From contig NZ_KQ948029.1 of assembly GCF_001513965.1 (NCBI RefSeq), positions 115,775 to 179,774 of the forward strand: a stretch of 64,000 nucleotides of DNA. Direction: 5' to 3'. The DNA comes from Streptomyces cellostaticus. GTDB taxonomy: Bacteria > Actinomycetota > Actinomycetes > Streptomycetales > Streptomycetaceae. Below are positions 1 to 9,097 of this stretch, one piece after another. The stretch's first letter is position 1. Each line of letters opens with the position of its first letter. Under the pieces are notes generated by a model. It saw only the letters and a program-made list of their open reading frames with translations. It made no database searches and was not told where the DNA came from. The translations under genes and the position numbers were made by a program.

Positions 1-3
1 CAT
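1..3 (-). CDS. Start codon of a minus-strand gene lying off the left edge (partial)
   Basis: The first three bases read CAT, which is an ATG on the minus strand. The complement of bases 12-17 reads AAGGAG, a good Shine-Dalgarno sequence about 8 nt upstream of that ATG. Only the start codon is inside the window, so nothing can be said about the product. Bases 18-210 would hold its promoter; I see no gene there. The call rests only on the ribosome-binding site and start codon, so it is tentative. Confidence 0.4.
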
Positions 4-210
4 AGGCACGACTCCTTCTGTGGAGGGTGAATACCTGTCGGCCCGAGCTGTGCTTGCGCCACAATCGTCGCGCGCGGACGCGGGCCGACGAAAGTCGATT
101 CCCGTCAACTTGGATTACGGAAATCAAGGGGAAATGCGTCCCGCAGGCCATGGATGACGATTCGTTTTCCGCTCGAAAATGAATCGAGGACGGCTTGAAC
201 GGGAGCGGAA

Positions 211-246
211 TGGGCCCCGGTGCTGCAGCCACAGCACCGGGGCCCA
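211..246 (-). terminator. Strong hairpin terminator after the ornithine hydroxylase gene
   Basis: A perfect 14-bp inverted repeat (211-224 pairs with 233-246, arms rich in GGGCCCCGG) encloses an 8-nt loop. It starts 18 nt beyond the stop codon of the minus-strand hydroxylase gene. There is no clear U-tract, as is usual for high-GC actinomycete terminators. Confidence 0.7.
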
Positions 247-263
247 CCCCACGGTGTGCCGCC

Positions 264-1616
264 TCAGGCGGCCGAGGGCGCGACCTCCACGGGGCAGGCA
301 CTGCCCAGCTCCCGCTCGGTGCGCCGCAGCACGATCGAATCGGCGATCTCGCCGCTGCGTATCGCGATGTTCGACAGCAGGGCCGACGACAGGCCGTGGG
401 TGTGCTCGGTGCCGCCCTGGAGGTAGACGCCGCAGGTCAGTCCCGATGCGGTGACGAGGCGGTAGTCGCGTTCCACCCGGTGCCTGCCCGTCGCGTCGCG
501 CAGGAAGTGCCGGTCGAAGTCGCCGAGCAGGCGGGCTGGGTCCAGGCCGTCGTAGCCGCTGGCGAACACCAGCGCGTCGACGGCCAGTTCCTCCGTCCGC
601 TCGTCGAGCAGCGAGCGCAGGACCACGCGGGTCCTGCTCCCGGCGCGTTCGACCTCGGCGACCCGGGTGAGGTTGCGGAAGTGCAGCCGCCGGCTGCCGC
701 GCACCTGCTCGTCGTAGGAACGCTGGTACAGGTCCCGGATGACGTCGGCGTCGACCACCGAGTAGTTGGTGTTGCGGTGATAGCGCCAGAACGCGTCCCG
801 TGCCCGCTCGGTGCCGAAGTAGTACTCGTCCACCGCGCCGGGGTCGAACACCTGGTTGGCGAACGGGGTGTCGTCGGCGATGGAGTAGCCGTAGGACGGG
901 ATGACCGCGCTGACCTGGGCGTGCGGCAGCGAGTCGTGGAGGAACCGGGTGATCTCGGCCGCGCTCTGCCCGGCGCCGACCACCGCCACGCTCTTGAGGT
1001 CGTCCGGGGCCTGCGCGTTGAACCTGCTCAGGAACTCCGAGCTGTGCCACACCCGTTCGTCGGACGTCACGCCCTCGGGCAGGCGCGGCACCAGGCCCGT
1101 CGAGATGGCCACGTTGCGTGCGGTGACCACGCTGGTGGTGCCGTCGCTGTCGCGCACCTCGATCTCGAGGAGGTCGGGCGTGCGCGACCCGGCCTCGGTG
1201 GCGGGCCGGATCGAGGTGACCTCGGCGCCGTAGGTGACCCGGTCGCTCAGGCCGGCCGCCGCCCACTCCAGGTACTGGTGGAACTCCTGCCGGGTCGGGA
1301 AGAAGTCCTGGTTGTTCACGAACTGCACCAGCCGGTTCGAGGCGTGCAGATACGAGATGAAGCTGAACCGGGACAGCGGATTCCTGAAGGTCGCCAGGTC
1401 CTTGAGGAATGAAATCTGCATCGTCGTCGACGGCAGCAGCATGTTCCGGTGCCAGCCGAATGTGGGCTGCCGCTCGAAGAAATGAGTCCTGACCGGATGC
1501 TGCGGAGCACTCGCACCGTGCTCCTCCAAGGCGATCGCGAGTGACAGGTTGGACGGGCCGAACCCGATACCGACCACGTCGTAGATCTCTTGGCTGCGCC
1601 TGCCCGTTATGCCCAT
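264..1616 (-). CDS. L-ornithine N5-hydroxylase (KtzI-like flavin monooxygenase)
   Basis: This 450-aa protein belongs to the lysine/ornithine N-monooxygenase family (SidA/PvdA/KtzI). Seen: an N-terminal FAD-binding motif GFGPSNLSLA near residue 17; the family signature FLKDLATFRNPLSRF near residue 70; a second dinucleotide-binding motif VVGAGQSAAEI near residue 215 (NADPH); and a C-terminal stretch around LLSNIAIRSGEI. Known for the family: FAD- and NADPH-dependent hydroxylation of the ornithine side-chain amine. In piperazate pathways KtzI makes N5-hydroxyornithine, the substrate of KtzT. The ATG at 1616 is chosen because GGGGGAG lies 8 nt upstream. The gene diverges from the KtzT-like gene at 1917, and the argCJBD operon is nearby, so piperazate supply rather than a hydroxamate siderophore is the likely role (inference). 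Confidence 0.92.
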   Translation of the reverse strand: MGITGRRSQEIYDVVGIGFGPSNLSLAIALEEHGASAPQHPVRTHFFERQPTFGWHRNMLLPSTTMQISFLKDLATFRNPLSRFSFISYLHASNRLVQFVNNQDFFPTRQEFHQYLEWAAAGLSDRVTYGAEVTSIRPATEAGSRTPDLLEIEVRDSDGTTSVVTARNVAISTGLVPRLPEGVTSDERVWHSSEFLSRFNAQAPDDLKSVAVVGAGQSAAEITRFLHDSLPHAQVSAVIPSYGYSIADDTPFANQVFDPGAVDEYYFGTERARDAFWRYHRNTNYSVVDADVIRDLYQRSYDEQVRGSRRLHFRNLTRVAEVERAGSRTRVVLRSLLDERTEELAVDALVFASGYDGLDPARLLGDFDRHFLRDATGRHRVERDYRLVTASGLTCGVYLQGGTEHTHGLSSALLSNIAIRSGEIADSIVLRRTERELGSACPVEVAPSAA

Positions 1617-1766
1617 AGGAAATGCTCCCCCTTGCGTCTGGAAAACTCGGCCGGTGGCTCGAGAGACCGTTCTGCAGTGTGCTCTGGAGGATGTCTCGAA
1701 GGCAACTCGAATGTGGCATGAAGGCCGCTTGAGAGCTCCTCGAGGCGCTTGCTGTCCGAAGGCGTT

Positions 1767-1782
1767 GTCCTGTCGACGGGAC
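1767..1782. promoter_or_regulatory. 16-bp palindrome (cluster operator type) in the divergent ktzI/ktzT-like promoter
   Basis: GTCCTGTCGACGGGAC is palindromic except for one position pair. It is one of seven sites of the form GTCCnGYCGRCnGGAC in the window (see 3583, 12591, 12613, 12637, 44376, 44544). It lies in the 300-bp gap between the starts of the hydroxylase (1616) and the piperazate synthase (1917), so it could control both. The rest of the gap holds a 13-bp direct repeat at 1863-1893 and no gene. Confidence 0.6.
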
Positions 1783-1862
1783 GGCAGTATGGTCGGCGCG
1801 AATTCTCAGAATCTCCGTGTGGCGCGGCCGATGACGTAGGCGCCCGGAGTAATGCGATCAGT

Positions 1863-1893
1863 CATGCCCTGAGCCAGAGCCATGCCCTGAGCC
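1863..1893. repeat. 13-bp direct repeat upstream of the piperazate synthase gene
   Basis: CATGCCCTGAGCC occurs at 1863-1875 and again at 1881-1893, an 18-bp period. It ends 23 nt before the ATG at 1917, so it lies in the leader or promoter of that gene. No function is assigned. Confidence 0.5.
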
Positions 1894-1916
1894 GATTACC
1901 GAAAGGGTGGATCCGG

Positions 1917-2561
1917 ATGTTCGTGCCCAGCTTCTACCGTGAACCGGACAGTTCGTGGATGGTGGACCTGATCCGTGGTAATCCATTGGCGCTTGCGGTG
2001 GCCAACGGAAGCCCCGAGGACGGTCCGTTCGCCACGCATCTGCCGGTCATCTTCGACCCCGAGACATCCGGCGACTGGTCCGGCGAGCTGCCGGGGGCCA
2101 CGCTGCTCGGGCACATGAACCGGGCGAATCCGCACTGGGCGGCGCTGGAGACGGGCAGCGTCCTGCTGCTGACGTTCACCGGTCCGCATTCCTATGTGTC
2201 GCCCACGGTGTACGAGAAGACTCCGGCCGCCCCGACCTGGAACTTCACCGCGGTGCATGTCCGGGGCGTGGTGGAGAAGATCGACTCGATGGAGGAGACG
2301 CTGGGCGTGGTGCAGTCCACCGTGCGCGCCTTCGAGGGGGCGTTCGGCAACGGCTGGGACATGACCGAGTCGCTCGACTACTTCCGCAAGATCGCGCCCG
2401 GCGTGGGGGCCTTCCGGTTCACGGTGACCGGGGCCGAGGGCATGTTCAAGCTCAGCCAGGAGCAACCGGGCGAGGTGCGCGAGCGGGTACGGGAGTCGTT
2501 CGGGCAGAGCGCGTGCGCGTACAAGCGCGAGACCGCCGGGCTGATGAGCCGCCTGCCGTGA
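1917..2561 (+). CDS. Piperazate synthase (KtzT-like, PaiB/FMN-binding_2 fold)
   Basis: This 214-aa protein has the PaiB family hallmarks from end to end: a start MFVPSFYREPDSSWM, the central LLGHMNRANPHW near residue 62, and YVSPTVYEKTPAAPTWNF near residue 92 followed by AVHVRG. Known for the family: KtzT is a PaiB-fold, heme-dependent enzyme that forms the N-N bond, converting N5-hydroxyornithine to piperazic acid. Other PaiB proteins are annotated as transcriptional regulators, so the call relies on context: it is divergent from an ornithine N5-hydroxylase, sits beside an ornithine operon, and shares the cluster with three A domains carrying piperazate-type codes. The ATG at 1917 follows AAAGGGTGG. 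An in-frame upstream start is possible, but it would add sequence unlike the family. Confidence 0.88.
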   Translation: MFVPSFYREPDSSWMVDLIRGNPLALAVANGSPEDGPFATHLPVIFDPETSGDWSGELPGATLLGHMNRANPHWAALETGSVLLLTFTGPHSYVSPTVYEKTPAAPTWNFTAVHVRGVVEKIDSMEETLGVVQSTVRAFEGAFGNGWDMTESLDYFRKIAPGVGAFRFTVTGAEGMFKLSQEQPGEVRERVRESFGQSACAYKRETAGLMSRLP

Positions 2562-2562
2562 C

Positions 2563-2588
2563 GTGCCGGTGGCCCCGGCACCGGGGCC
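2563..2588. terminator. Bidirectional hairpin between convergent genes
   Basis: The 27-bp gap between the ktzT-like stop and the lmbU-like stop is almost filled by dyads. GGCCCCGG (2571-2578) pairs with CCGGGGCC (2581-2588), and an alternative stem pairs GTGCCGG (2563-2569) with CCGGCAC (2575-2581). Its position between two converging genes suits a shared terminator. Confidence 0.55.
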
Positions 2589-3380
2589 TCAGGCGCTGAT
2601 GGCCACCGGCCGGGTCCGCTCGGCGAGGCCCTCGGGCCGCGCGTTCTCCTCGGCGACGCCTGCGGCCGGCGCCTTGATGCCCTTGAGCTCGGGGATCTCC
2701 TTGTGCTCCTCCACGTTGCCGAGGTCCTCCAGGGCGCTCGCGGCCGCGCTGTCCAGGGTGCTCATCACCCACTGCTCGAAGTCGATGCCCAGCTGCTCCG
2801 CGGCCTTGTGCCACCACTGAAGACGGCTGCCGGGGACCTCCAGGCGGCGGCTCGGCTCGGTGGACGTGCGCGGCTGCTGCTCGCTCTGGCGCGCGGCGCG
2901 GATGGCGCCGCGCAGCTGCTTGGTGGTCCACTGCCGCTGCTCGGCGCGGTCGAGCCAGAGGTCCTGTTCCTCTACCGGCATGGAGGCCAGCTCGGCGTGG
3001 TGCTGGAAGCTCAGGGCGGGACGGCGCCGGGTGAGGTCGAAGCGTCGTGAGACCCACGCGTAGTTGCGCAGGGTCTGGTACGAGAGGCCGGCGGCGCGTA
3101 TCCCGCGCTGGTACCGGTCGGTGTAGTGGTCCTTGCCGTATACGAGCCAGTCGCCCAGCCACCAGGAGGACGAGTCGAGGACGTCGGAGAGCTGGCGCCC
3201 GGCCCGCTCCCACTCGTCGTAGGCCATCTGGGCCGGCATCTGCAGGCCCACCTTGGTCGTGAGCACCTGGCCCCGGCGCGGCGCGGCCCCCGCAGTACGC
3301 GGCTGCCGTGGTGGGGGCTGTGGGAGAGCGGTTGTCGGGTCGTCGCACGACCCCGCGGTCTGATCGGCCTGACGTGCCAT
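2589..3380 (-). CDS. LmbU-family transcriptional regulator (copy 1)
   Basis: This 263-aa protein has the LmbU/NovE/HrmB-type core: SSSWWLGDWLVYGKDHY, then LSYQTLRNYAWVSRRF, then ALSFQHHAELASMP and LWLDRAEQRQWTTKQLR. It shares these segments with the second copy at 13071. Known: LmbU-family proteins are DNA-binding regulators found in natural-product clusters such as lincomycin, novobiocin and hormaomycin. The ATG at 3380 is chosen because TGGAGG lies 5 nt upstream; longer versions starting near 3512 lack such a site and would run through palindromic promoter DNA. The N-terminal 35 residues are low-complexity and Pro/Arg-rich. It diverges from the strR-like gene across a 390-bp region full of dyads. 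Confidence 0.85.
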   Translation of the reverse strand: MARQADQTAGSCDDPTTALPQPPPRQPRTAGAAPRRGQVLTTKVGLQMPAQMAYDEWERAGRQLSDVLDSSSWWLGDWLVYGKDHYTDRYQRGIRAAGLSYQTLRNYAWVSRRFDLTRRRPALSFQHHAELASMPVEEQDLWLDRAEQRQWTTKQLRGAIRAARQSEQQPRTSTEPSRRLEVPGSRLQWWHKAAEQLGIDFEQWVMSTLDSAAASALEDLGNVEEHKEIPELKGIKAPAAGVAEENARPEGLAERTRPVAISA

Positions 3381-3408
3381 GTTGCCTCCATAAGAAGGGT
3401 GCACATAA

Positions 3409-3428
3409 CCGGCGAGAAGTCTCGCCGG
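3409..3428. promoter_or_regulatory. 9-bp inverted repeat upstream of lmbU-like gene 1
   Basis: CCGGCGAGA and TCTCGCCGG form a perfect inverted repeat separated by 2 nt, 29-48 bp upstream of the ATG at 3380. It is an operator or 5'-leader hairpin candidate and differs from the GTCCnGYCGRCnGGAC class. Confidence 0.45.
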
Positions 3429-3443
3429 GCGGGCTGGAGCGGC

Positions 3444-3472
3444 GCCGTAGCGACGCCGTAGTGGCGCCGTAG
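3444..3472. repeat. Three heptamer direct repeats with 11-bp period
   Basis: GCCGTAG occurs at 3444-3450, 3455-3461 and 3466-3472, separated by 4-bp spacers (CGAC, TGGC). Heptamers with 11-bp periodicity are the known layout of SARP-type activator sites, though no SARP gene is in the window. It lies in the divergent lmbU/strR-like intergenic region. Confidence 0.5.
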
Positions 3473-3514
3473 TGGCGCTCGAACTGCTGTACGGCGAACG
3501 CCTTGGTGGCACGG

Positions 3515-3530
3515 CACCGGTCGACCGGTG
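3515..3530. promoter_or_regulatory. Perfect 16-bp palindrome
   Basis: CACCGGTCGACCGGTG is a perfect palindrome with the same GTCGAC core as the cluster operator class but different outer bases. It lies between the divergent lmbU-like and strR-like genes, 68 bp from the palindrome at 3583. Confidence 0.5.
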
Positions 3531-3582
3531 GCATCATCAGACCCAGTGGCCGGGATCGTTCAGGTGACCGCCCGGGGGAGTT

Positions 3583-3598
3583 GTCCCGTCGACGGGAC
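3583..3598. promoter_or_regulatory. Perfect 16-bp palindrome (cluster operator type)
   Basis: GTCCCGTCGACGGGAC is a perfect palindrome and a perfect member of the GTCCnGYCGRCnGGAC set. It is about 175 bp upstream of the strR-like start. The remaining sequence to 3772 shows no further dyad that I can see and no gene. Confidence 0.65.
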
Positions 3599-3772
3599 GG
3601 CACACGTCCGCCAGGGCCGCCGTGCGCTGAGCGCCTTTTTCCTTCACCGCCTCCTGGCCGGAGGGCATATTCAATTTCCTTTCCCGCCCTTTCCGAGCCC
3701 CCCGGTGTGCGTGAATCGGCCGCCTGAACCTCGGAAAAGGAACCGGTGGAAAGGTAGGAGGAGGGTCCTGTG

Positions 3773-4798
3773 ATGGGTCTTCAACTGGTCACGGCTGACG
3801 GCATCCCGGCTCCGGTCGACGCGGTCGCCGCCGTCGCCGCGGGGGAAGCGGCCGGAAGGCGGCGGGCCACGGTGCCCGTGGACTCGCTGCTGGACTCCGA
3901 CTCTCCGAGGATCAACGGCGAGAACAGCGAGCGCATCCAGCTGCTCGCGGGGCTCGAGTTCCCGCTGCCGCCGATCCTGGTGCACCGCGAGACGATGCGG
4001 GTCATCGACGGGATGCACCGGCTCAAGGCGGTGCGGCTGCGCGGCGACGACACCATCGACGTGGAGTTCTTCGAAGGCGGGGAAACGGAGGCCTTCGCCC
4101 TGGCGGTGCGGCTCAACATCACCCACGGGCTGCCGCTGTCGCAGGCCGACCGGACGGCCGCGGCGCAGCGGATCCTGCGGGCCCGCCCGTACTGGTCGGA
4201 CCGGCGGATCGCCGCGGGCGTCGGGCTCGCGGCCGGCACCGTCGCCTCCCTCCGGCGTCGTTCGACCGGCCAGAACGAACAGTTGAACGCGCGCGTGGGC
4301 CGGGACGGGCGCATCAGGCCGCTGCACGCGACCGAAGGGCGGCTGCGGGCGAGCCAGGTGATCGCCGCCAACCCCGGCGCATCGCTGCGGGAGATAGCCG
4401 AGCAGGCGGGCATCGCCACGGCGACCGCCAAGGACGTGCGGGACCGCATACGTCAGGGGCAGGACCCCCTTCCGTCCAAAAGACAGCCGGTAAAGGAGAG
4501 TTCGGCCGCGCTCGAGGCGCTTCCGCAGCCGGTCGGCGGCCGGACGGCGACGCGCACCTCCGCGGCCGCCATCGCGCTGCTCCTGCCGACCCTGCGCAAG
4601 GACCCGTCCCTGCGCACGGATGCCGGCCGGATGCTGCTGCAGATGCTCAGCGCCCACTCGATCGGCGACGACGCACAGTGGCTCCGGCTCGCACGGAGCG
4701 TGCCCGGACACCGCGCGGATCTTCTCGCGCAGGCCGCGCGCCGCTGCGCCGACCACTGGTTGCGCTTGGCCAACGAGCTTGAGTCCCGGGGGATGTGA
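3773..4798 (+). CDS. StrR-family pathway regulator (ParB N-terminal domain, HTH)
   Basis: This 341-aa protein resembles StrR/NovG-type regulators. Seen: a ParB-like N-terminal segment with VPVDSLLDSDSPR near residue 40, VIDGMHRLKAVRLRG near residue 80, and NITHGLPLSQADRTAAAQRIL near residue 118; the family stretch ARVGRDGRIRPLHATEGR near residue 175; and a helix-turn-helix at about residues 202-225 (ASLREIAEQAGIATATAKDV). Known: StrR and its relatives are DNA-binding activators of secondary-metabolite clusters. The ATG at 3773 follows TAGGAGGAGGG with 7 nt spacing; a GTG sits 3 nt upstream. The last roughly 35 codons are the source of the tandem repeat array that follows immediately. Confidence 0.9.
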   Translation: MGLQLVTADGIPAPVDAVAAVAAGEAAGRRRATVPVDSLLDSDSPRINGENSERIQLLAGLEFPLPPILVHRETMRVIDGMHRLKAVRLRGDDTIDVEFFEGGETEAFALAVRLNITHGLPLSQADRTAAAQRILRARPYWSDRRIAAGVGLAAGTVASLRRRSTGQNEQLNARVGRDGRIRPLHATEGRLRASQVIAANPGASLREIAEQAGIATATAKDVRDRIRQGQDPLPSKRQPVKESSAALEALPQPVGGRTATRTSAAAIALLLPTLRKDPSLRTDAGRMLLQMLSAHSIGDDAQWLRLARSVPGHRADLLAQAARRCADHWLRLANELESRGM

Positions 4799-5754
4799 CT
4801 GCTGGCGCTGTGCTTGAGTCGGGCACATTGTCCGGTGCACTCGGGACGGGACCGGGCGGCGGGGTCAGGTTGCCGTCGGCGCTTCGCGGAGCGTGCCCGG
4901 GCACCTTGCGGACCTTCTTGGGCAGGCGGCGCGCCGTTGCGCTGACCACTGGTTGTGCTTGGCCAATGAGCTTGAGTCCCGGGGGATGTGACTGCTGGCG
5001 CTGTGCTTGAGTCGGGCACATTGTCCGGTGCACTCGGGACGGGGCTGCGCGGCGGGGTCAGGCTGCCGTCGGCGTCTCGCGGAGCGTGCCCGGGCGCCGG
5101 GCGGACCTTCTTGGGCAGGCCGCGCGCCGTTGCGCCGACCACTGGTTGTGCTTGGCCAATGAGCTCGAGTCCCGGGGGATGTGACTGCGGGCGCTGTGCC
5201 TGAGTCGGGCACACTGTCCGGCGTACCCGGGACGGGGCTGCGCGGCGGGGTCAGGCTGCCGTTGGCGTCTCGCGGAGCGTGCCCGGGCGCCGGGCGGACC
5301 TTCTTGCGCAGGCGGCGCGCCGTTGCGCTGACCACTGGTTGTGCTTGGCCAATGAGCTTGAGTCCCGGGGGATGTGACTGCTGGCCCTGTGCCTGAGTCG
5401 GGCACACTGTCGGGCGCACTCGGGACGGGGCCGCGCGGCGGGTCAGGCCGCCGTCAGCCCCTCGTGGAGCGTGCCCAGGCACCTTGCGGACTTTCTTGCG
5501 CAGGCCGCGCGCCGCTCGGGCACACTGTCCGGCGTACCCGGGACGGGGCTGCGCGGCGGGGTCAGGTTGCCGTCGGCGTCTCGCGGAGCGTGCCCGGGCG
5601 CCGGGCGGACCTTTTTGCGCAGGCCGCGCGCCGTTGCGCCGACCACTGGTTGTGCTTGGCCAATGAGCTCGAGTTCCGAGGGGTGTGACTGCTGGCCCTG
5701 TGCTTGAGCCGGGCACATTGTCCGGTGCACTCGGGACGGGGCCGCGTGGCGGGG

Positions 5755-5769
<15 letters not shown>
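4693..5769. repeat. 193-bp tandem repeat array made of the strR-like and argD gene ends
   Basis: The marker GATGTGACT (the strR-like stop region) recurs at 4792, 4985, 5178 and 5371, exactly 193 bp apart, and as GGTGTGACT at 5692. That last gap is 321 bp, meaning one unit has lost about 65 bp (junction near 5515). Each unit runs from the coding end of the strR-like gene (GGAGCGTGCCC, six copies) through the intergenic sequence to the reversed end of argD (GGGTCAGGCTGCCGTC or variants, six copies including the real one at 5754). Units differ by scattered substitutions. The short 71-codon frames that recur in the units overlap each other by 23 bp, carry no known motif, and look non-coding. Confidence 0.92.
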
Positions 5770-6971
<1,202 letters not shown>

Positions 6972-6975
<4 letters not shown>

Positions 6976-7949
6976 GCCGTCGCTCCCTCGAAGCTGACCT
7001 CGTCGTCCGGCACGACCACCGTGCCGACGCCGTCCTCGGTGAAGATCTGCAACAGGATGGAATGCTTGATCCGGCCGTCGATGACGCGGGCGGTGCGCAC
7101 CCCGTTGTTCACGGCGTGCAGGCAGGCCTCCATCTTGGGGATCATCCCGGAGGCCAACCGGGGCAGCAGCGCGGCCAGTTCGGCGGCGGTCAGGCGGGGG
7201 ATCACCTCGTCGCTGTGCGGCCAGTTCGCGTACAGGCCCTCGACGTCGGTCAGGATCAGCAGCGCCTCGGCGCGGAGCGCGGCGGCGAGGGCCGCGGCCG
7301 CGGTGTCGGCGTTGACATTGAGCACACCGCCCCCGGCGGCGTCCTTGTCGTCCTCGGGCCGGGCGATGGAGGAGATGACGGGGATGCGTCCGTGGTCGAT
7401 GAGGTCCTGCACGACCCCGGCGTCGACGTGGGCGACCTCGCCGACGCGGCCGATGTCCACGGACCTGCCGTCGGTCTGCGCGTAGCGTTTGACGGCGGTC
7501 ATCAGGCGGGCGTCCTCACCCGTCATGCCCACCGCGTGCGGGCCGTGCTCGTTGAGCAGCCCGACGAGCTCGCGCTGCACCTGCCCGGCGAGGACCATGC
7601 GTACGACGTCCATGGTCTCGTCGGTGGTCACCCGCAGGCCGCCCTCGAACCGGGACTCAAGGCCCAGGCGCCCGAGCTGTGCGCTGATCTGCGGGCCGCC
7701 GCCGTGCACCACGACGGGGTTCAGGCCCGCGTGCCGCAGAAAGAGGATGTCCTTGGCGAAGGCCGCCTTCAGGTCGTCGTCGACCATCGCGTTGCCGCCG
7801 AACTTGATGACGACGGTCTTGCCGTGGTGGCGCGCCATCCAGGGCAGCGCCTCGATGAGGGCACGGGCCTTGGGCAGGGCCGCGTGCCCGCCTAAGCGGT
7901 CGGGGCCGGATGGTCGAGGGGCTGGTCGAGGAGACGGAGAAGCGCTCAT
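6972..7949 (-). CDS. argB: Acetylglutamate kinase
   Basis: This 325-aa amino-acid kinase shows VVIKFGGNAM near residue 46, VVVHGGGPQIS near residue 79, VGMTGEDARL near residue 142, and LNVNADTAAAALAAAL near residue 210. It phosphorylates N-acetylglutamate with ATP. The ATG at 7949 overlaps the argJ stop (ATGA), which fixes the start and excludes a longer frame that runs into argJ. It is the third gene of the argCJBD operon. No feature suggests loss of function. Confidence 0.95.
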
Positions 7950-9097
7950 GAGGCGTACTCGCTGTTCTCGTGGACGTAGTCGGCGGTGAGGTCGTTGGCC
8001 CAGATGACGGCGGAGTCCGCGCCCGCGGCGAGGTCCACGGTGATCCGGACTTCGCGGCCGGTCATGTCCACCAGCTCGCGGTCCTCGCCCACCGATCCGT
8101 GTCTGCAGACCCACACGTCGTTGATGGCGACGCCCAGCCGGTCGGGTTCGAAGGCGGCGGAGGTGGTGCCGATGGCGGACAGGACGCGGCCCCAGTTGGG
8201 GTCCTCGCCGTGGATCGCGCACTTGAGGAGGTTGTTGCGGGCGACGGAGCGGCCCACCTCGACGGCGTCGTCCTCACTCGCGGCGCCCACGACCTCGATG
8301 CGGATCTCCTTGCTGGCGCCCTCGGCGTCCCCGATGAGCTGCCGGGCCAGGTCGGCGCAGACCGCACGGACCGCCTCGGCGAACTCTTCGTGTTCCGGGG
8401 TGACTTGGGAAGCCCCGGAGGAAAGCAGCAGCACGGTGTCGTTGGTGGACATGCAGCCGTCGGAGTCGACCCGGTCGAAGGTGACACGGGTGGCGTCCCG
8501 CAGCGCCCGGTCCAAGGCCTTGCTGTCCACGTCGGCGTCCGTGGTGAGCACCACGAGCATGGTGGCGAGGCCGGGGGCGAGCATGCCCGCGCCCTTGGCC
8601 ATGCCGCCGACGGTCCACGTGCCCCGGGTGACGGAGGCCGTCTTGTGCACCGTGTCGGTGGTCATGACGGCGACGGCCGCGTCCTCGCCGCCGGACCCGG
8701 ACAGCCGGGTGACGGCGCTCTCGACGCCGGCCAGGATCCGGTCCATGGGCAGCGGCACGCCGATCAGCCCGGTGGAACAGACCGCCACGTCCGCCGCGTT
8801 CACGCCGAGCCGCTCGGCGGCCTTCTCGGCGGTGGCGCAGGTGTCCTCAAGGCCCTGCGGCCCGGTACAGGCGTTGGCGCCACCGGAGTTGAGCACGACC
8901 GCGCGGATCTCGCCGTCCGCGAGTACCTGCCGGGACCACCGGACGGGGGCGGCCTGCACGCGGTTGGAGGTGAAGACGCCCGCCGCGGCACAGCGCGGCC
9001 CGTTGTTGACGACGAGAGCCAGGTCCCGGTTGCCGTTCTGCTTGATTCCTGCGGCGATGCCCGCCGCCGTGAAGCCTCGTGCTGCGGTGACGCTCAC
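7946..9097 (-). CDS. argJ: Bifunctional glutamate N-acetyltransferase / ornithine acetyltransferase
   Basis: This 383-aa protein begins SVTAARGFTAAGIAAGIK and contains the ArgJ self-cleavage motif KGAGMLAPGLATML, in which the Thr after LA is the nucleophile of the beta chain, followed by DSDGCMSTNDTVLLL. Known: ArgJ transfers the acetyl group from N-acetylornithine to glutamate, releasing ornithine, and often also uses acetyl-CoA. With ArgC, ArgB and ArgD it is enough to turn glutamate into ornithine. The start is the GTG at 9097, which overlaps the argC stop (GTGA). Longer frames that read upstream cover argC out of frame. Confidence 0.95.
   Translation of the reverse strand: MSVTAARGFTAAGIAAGIKQNGNRDLALVVNNGPRCAAAGVFTSNRVQAAPVRWSRQVLADGEIRAVVLNSGGANACTGPQGLEDTCATAEKAAERLGVNAADVAVCSTGLIGVPLPMDRILAGVESAVTRLSGSGGEDAAVAVMTTDTVHKTASVTRGTWTVGGMAKGAGMLAPGLATMLVVLTTDADVDSKALDRALRDATRVTFDRVDSDGCMSTNDTVLLLSSGASQVTPEHEEFAEAVRAVCADLARQLIGDAEGASKEIRIEVVGAASEDDAVEVGRSVARNNLLKCAIHGEDPNWGRVLSAIGTTSAAFEPDRLGVAINDVWVCRHGSVGEDRELVDMTGREVRITVDLAAGADSAVIWANDLTADYVHENSEYAS

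Noticed and set aside
195..1412. 405-codon plus-strand frame opposite the ornithine hydroxylase
   Set aside because: It overlaps a well-supported flavoprotein gene on the other strand and has no motifs of its own.
264..1616. Hydroxamate siderophore hydroxylase
   Set aside because: No formyl/acetyltransferase, siderophore synthetase or iron-uptake gene is nearby; the KtzT-like neighbour points to piperazate.
1917..2561. PaiB-type transcriptional repressor
   Set aside because: The fold is the same, but pairing with an ornithine N5-hydroxylase and piperazate-type A domains makes the KtzT-type enzyme far more likely.
3773..4798. Chromosome-partitioning ParB
   Set aside because: The ParB-like N-terminal domain is present, but the StrR-specific segments and cluster context fit a pathway regulator; there is no parA or parS array.
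4795..5396. Repeated 71-codon frames within the 193-bp tandem units
   Set aside because: The units are not a multiple of three, the frames overlap each other by 23 bp and begin at the copied strR-like stop region. No ribosome-binding site or domain is visible, so they are treated as repeat by-products.
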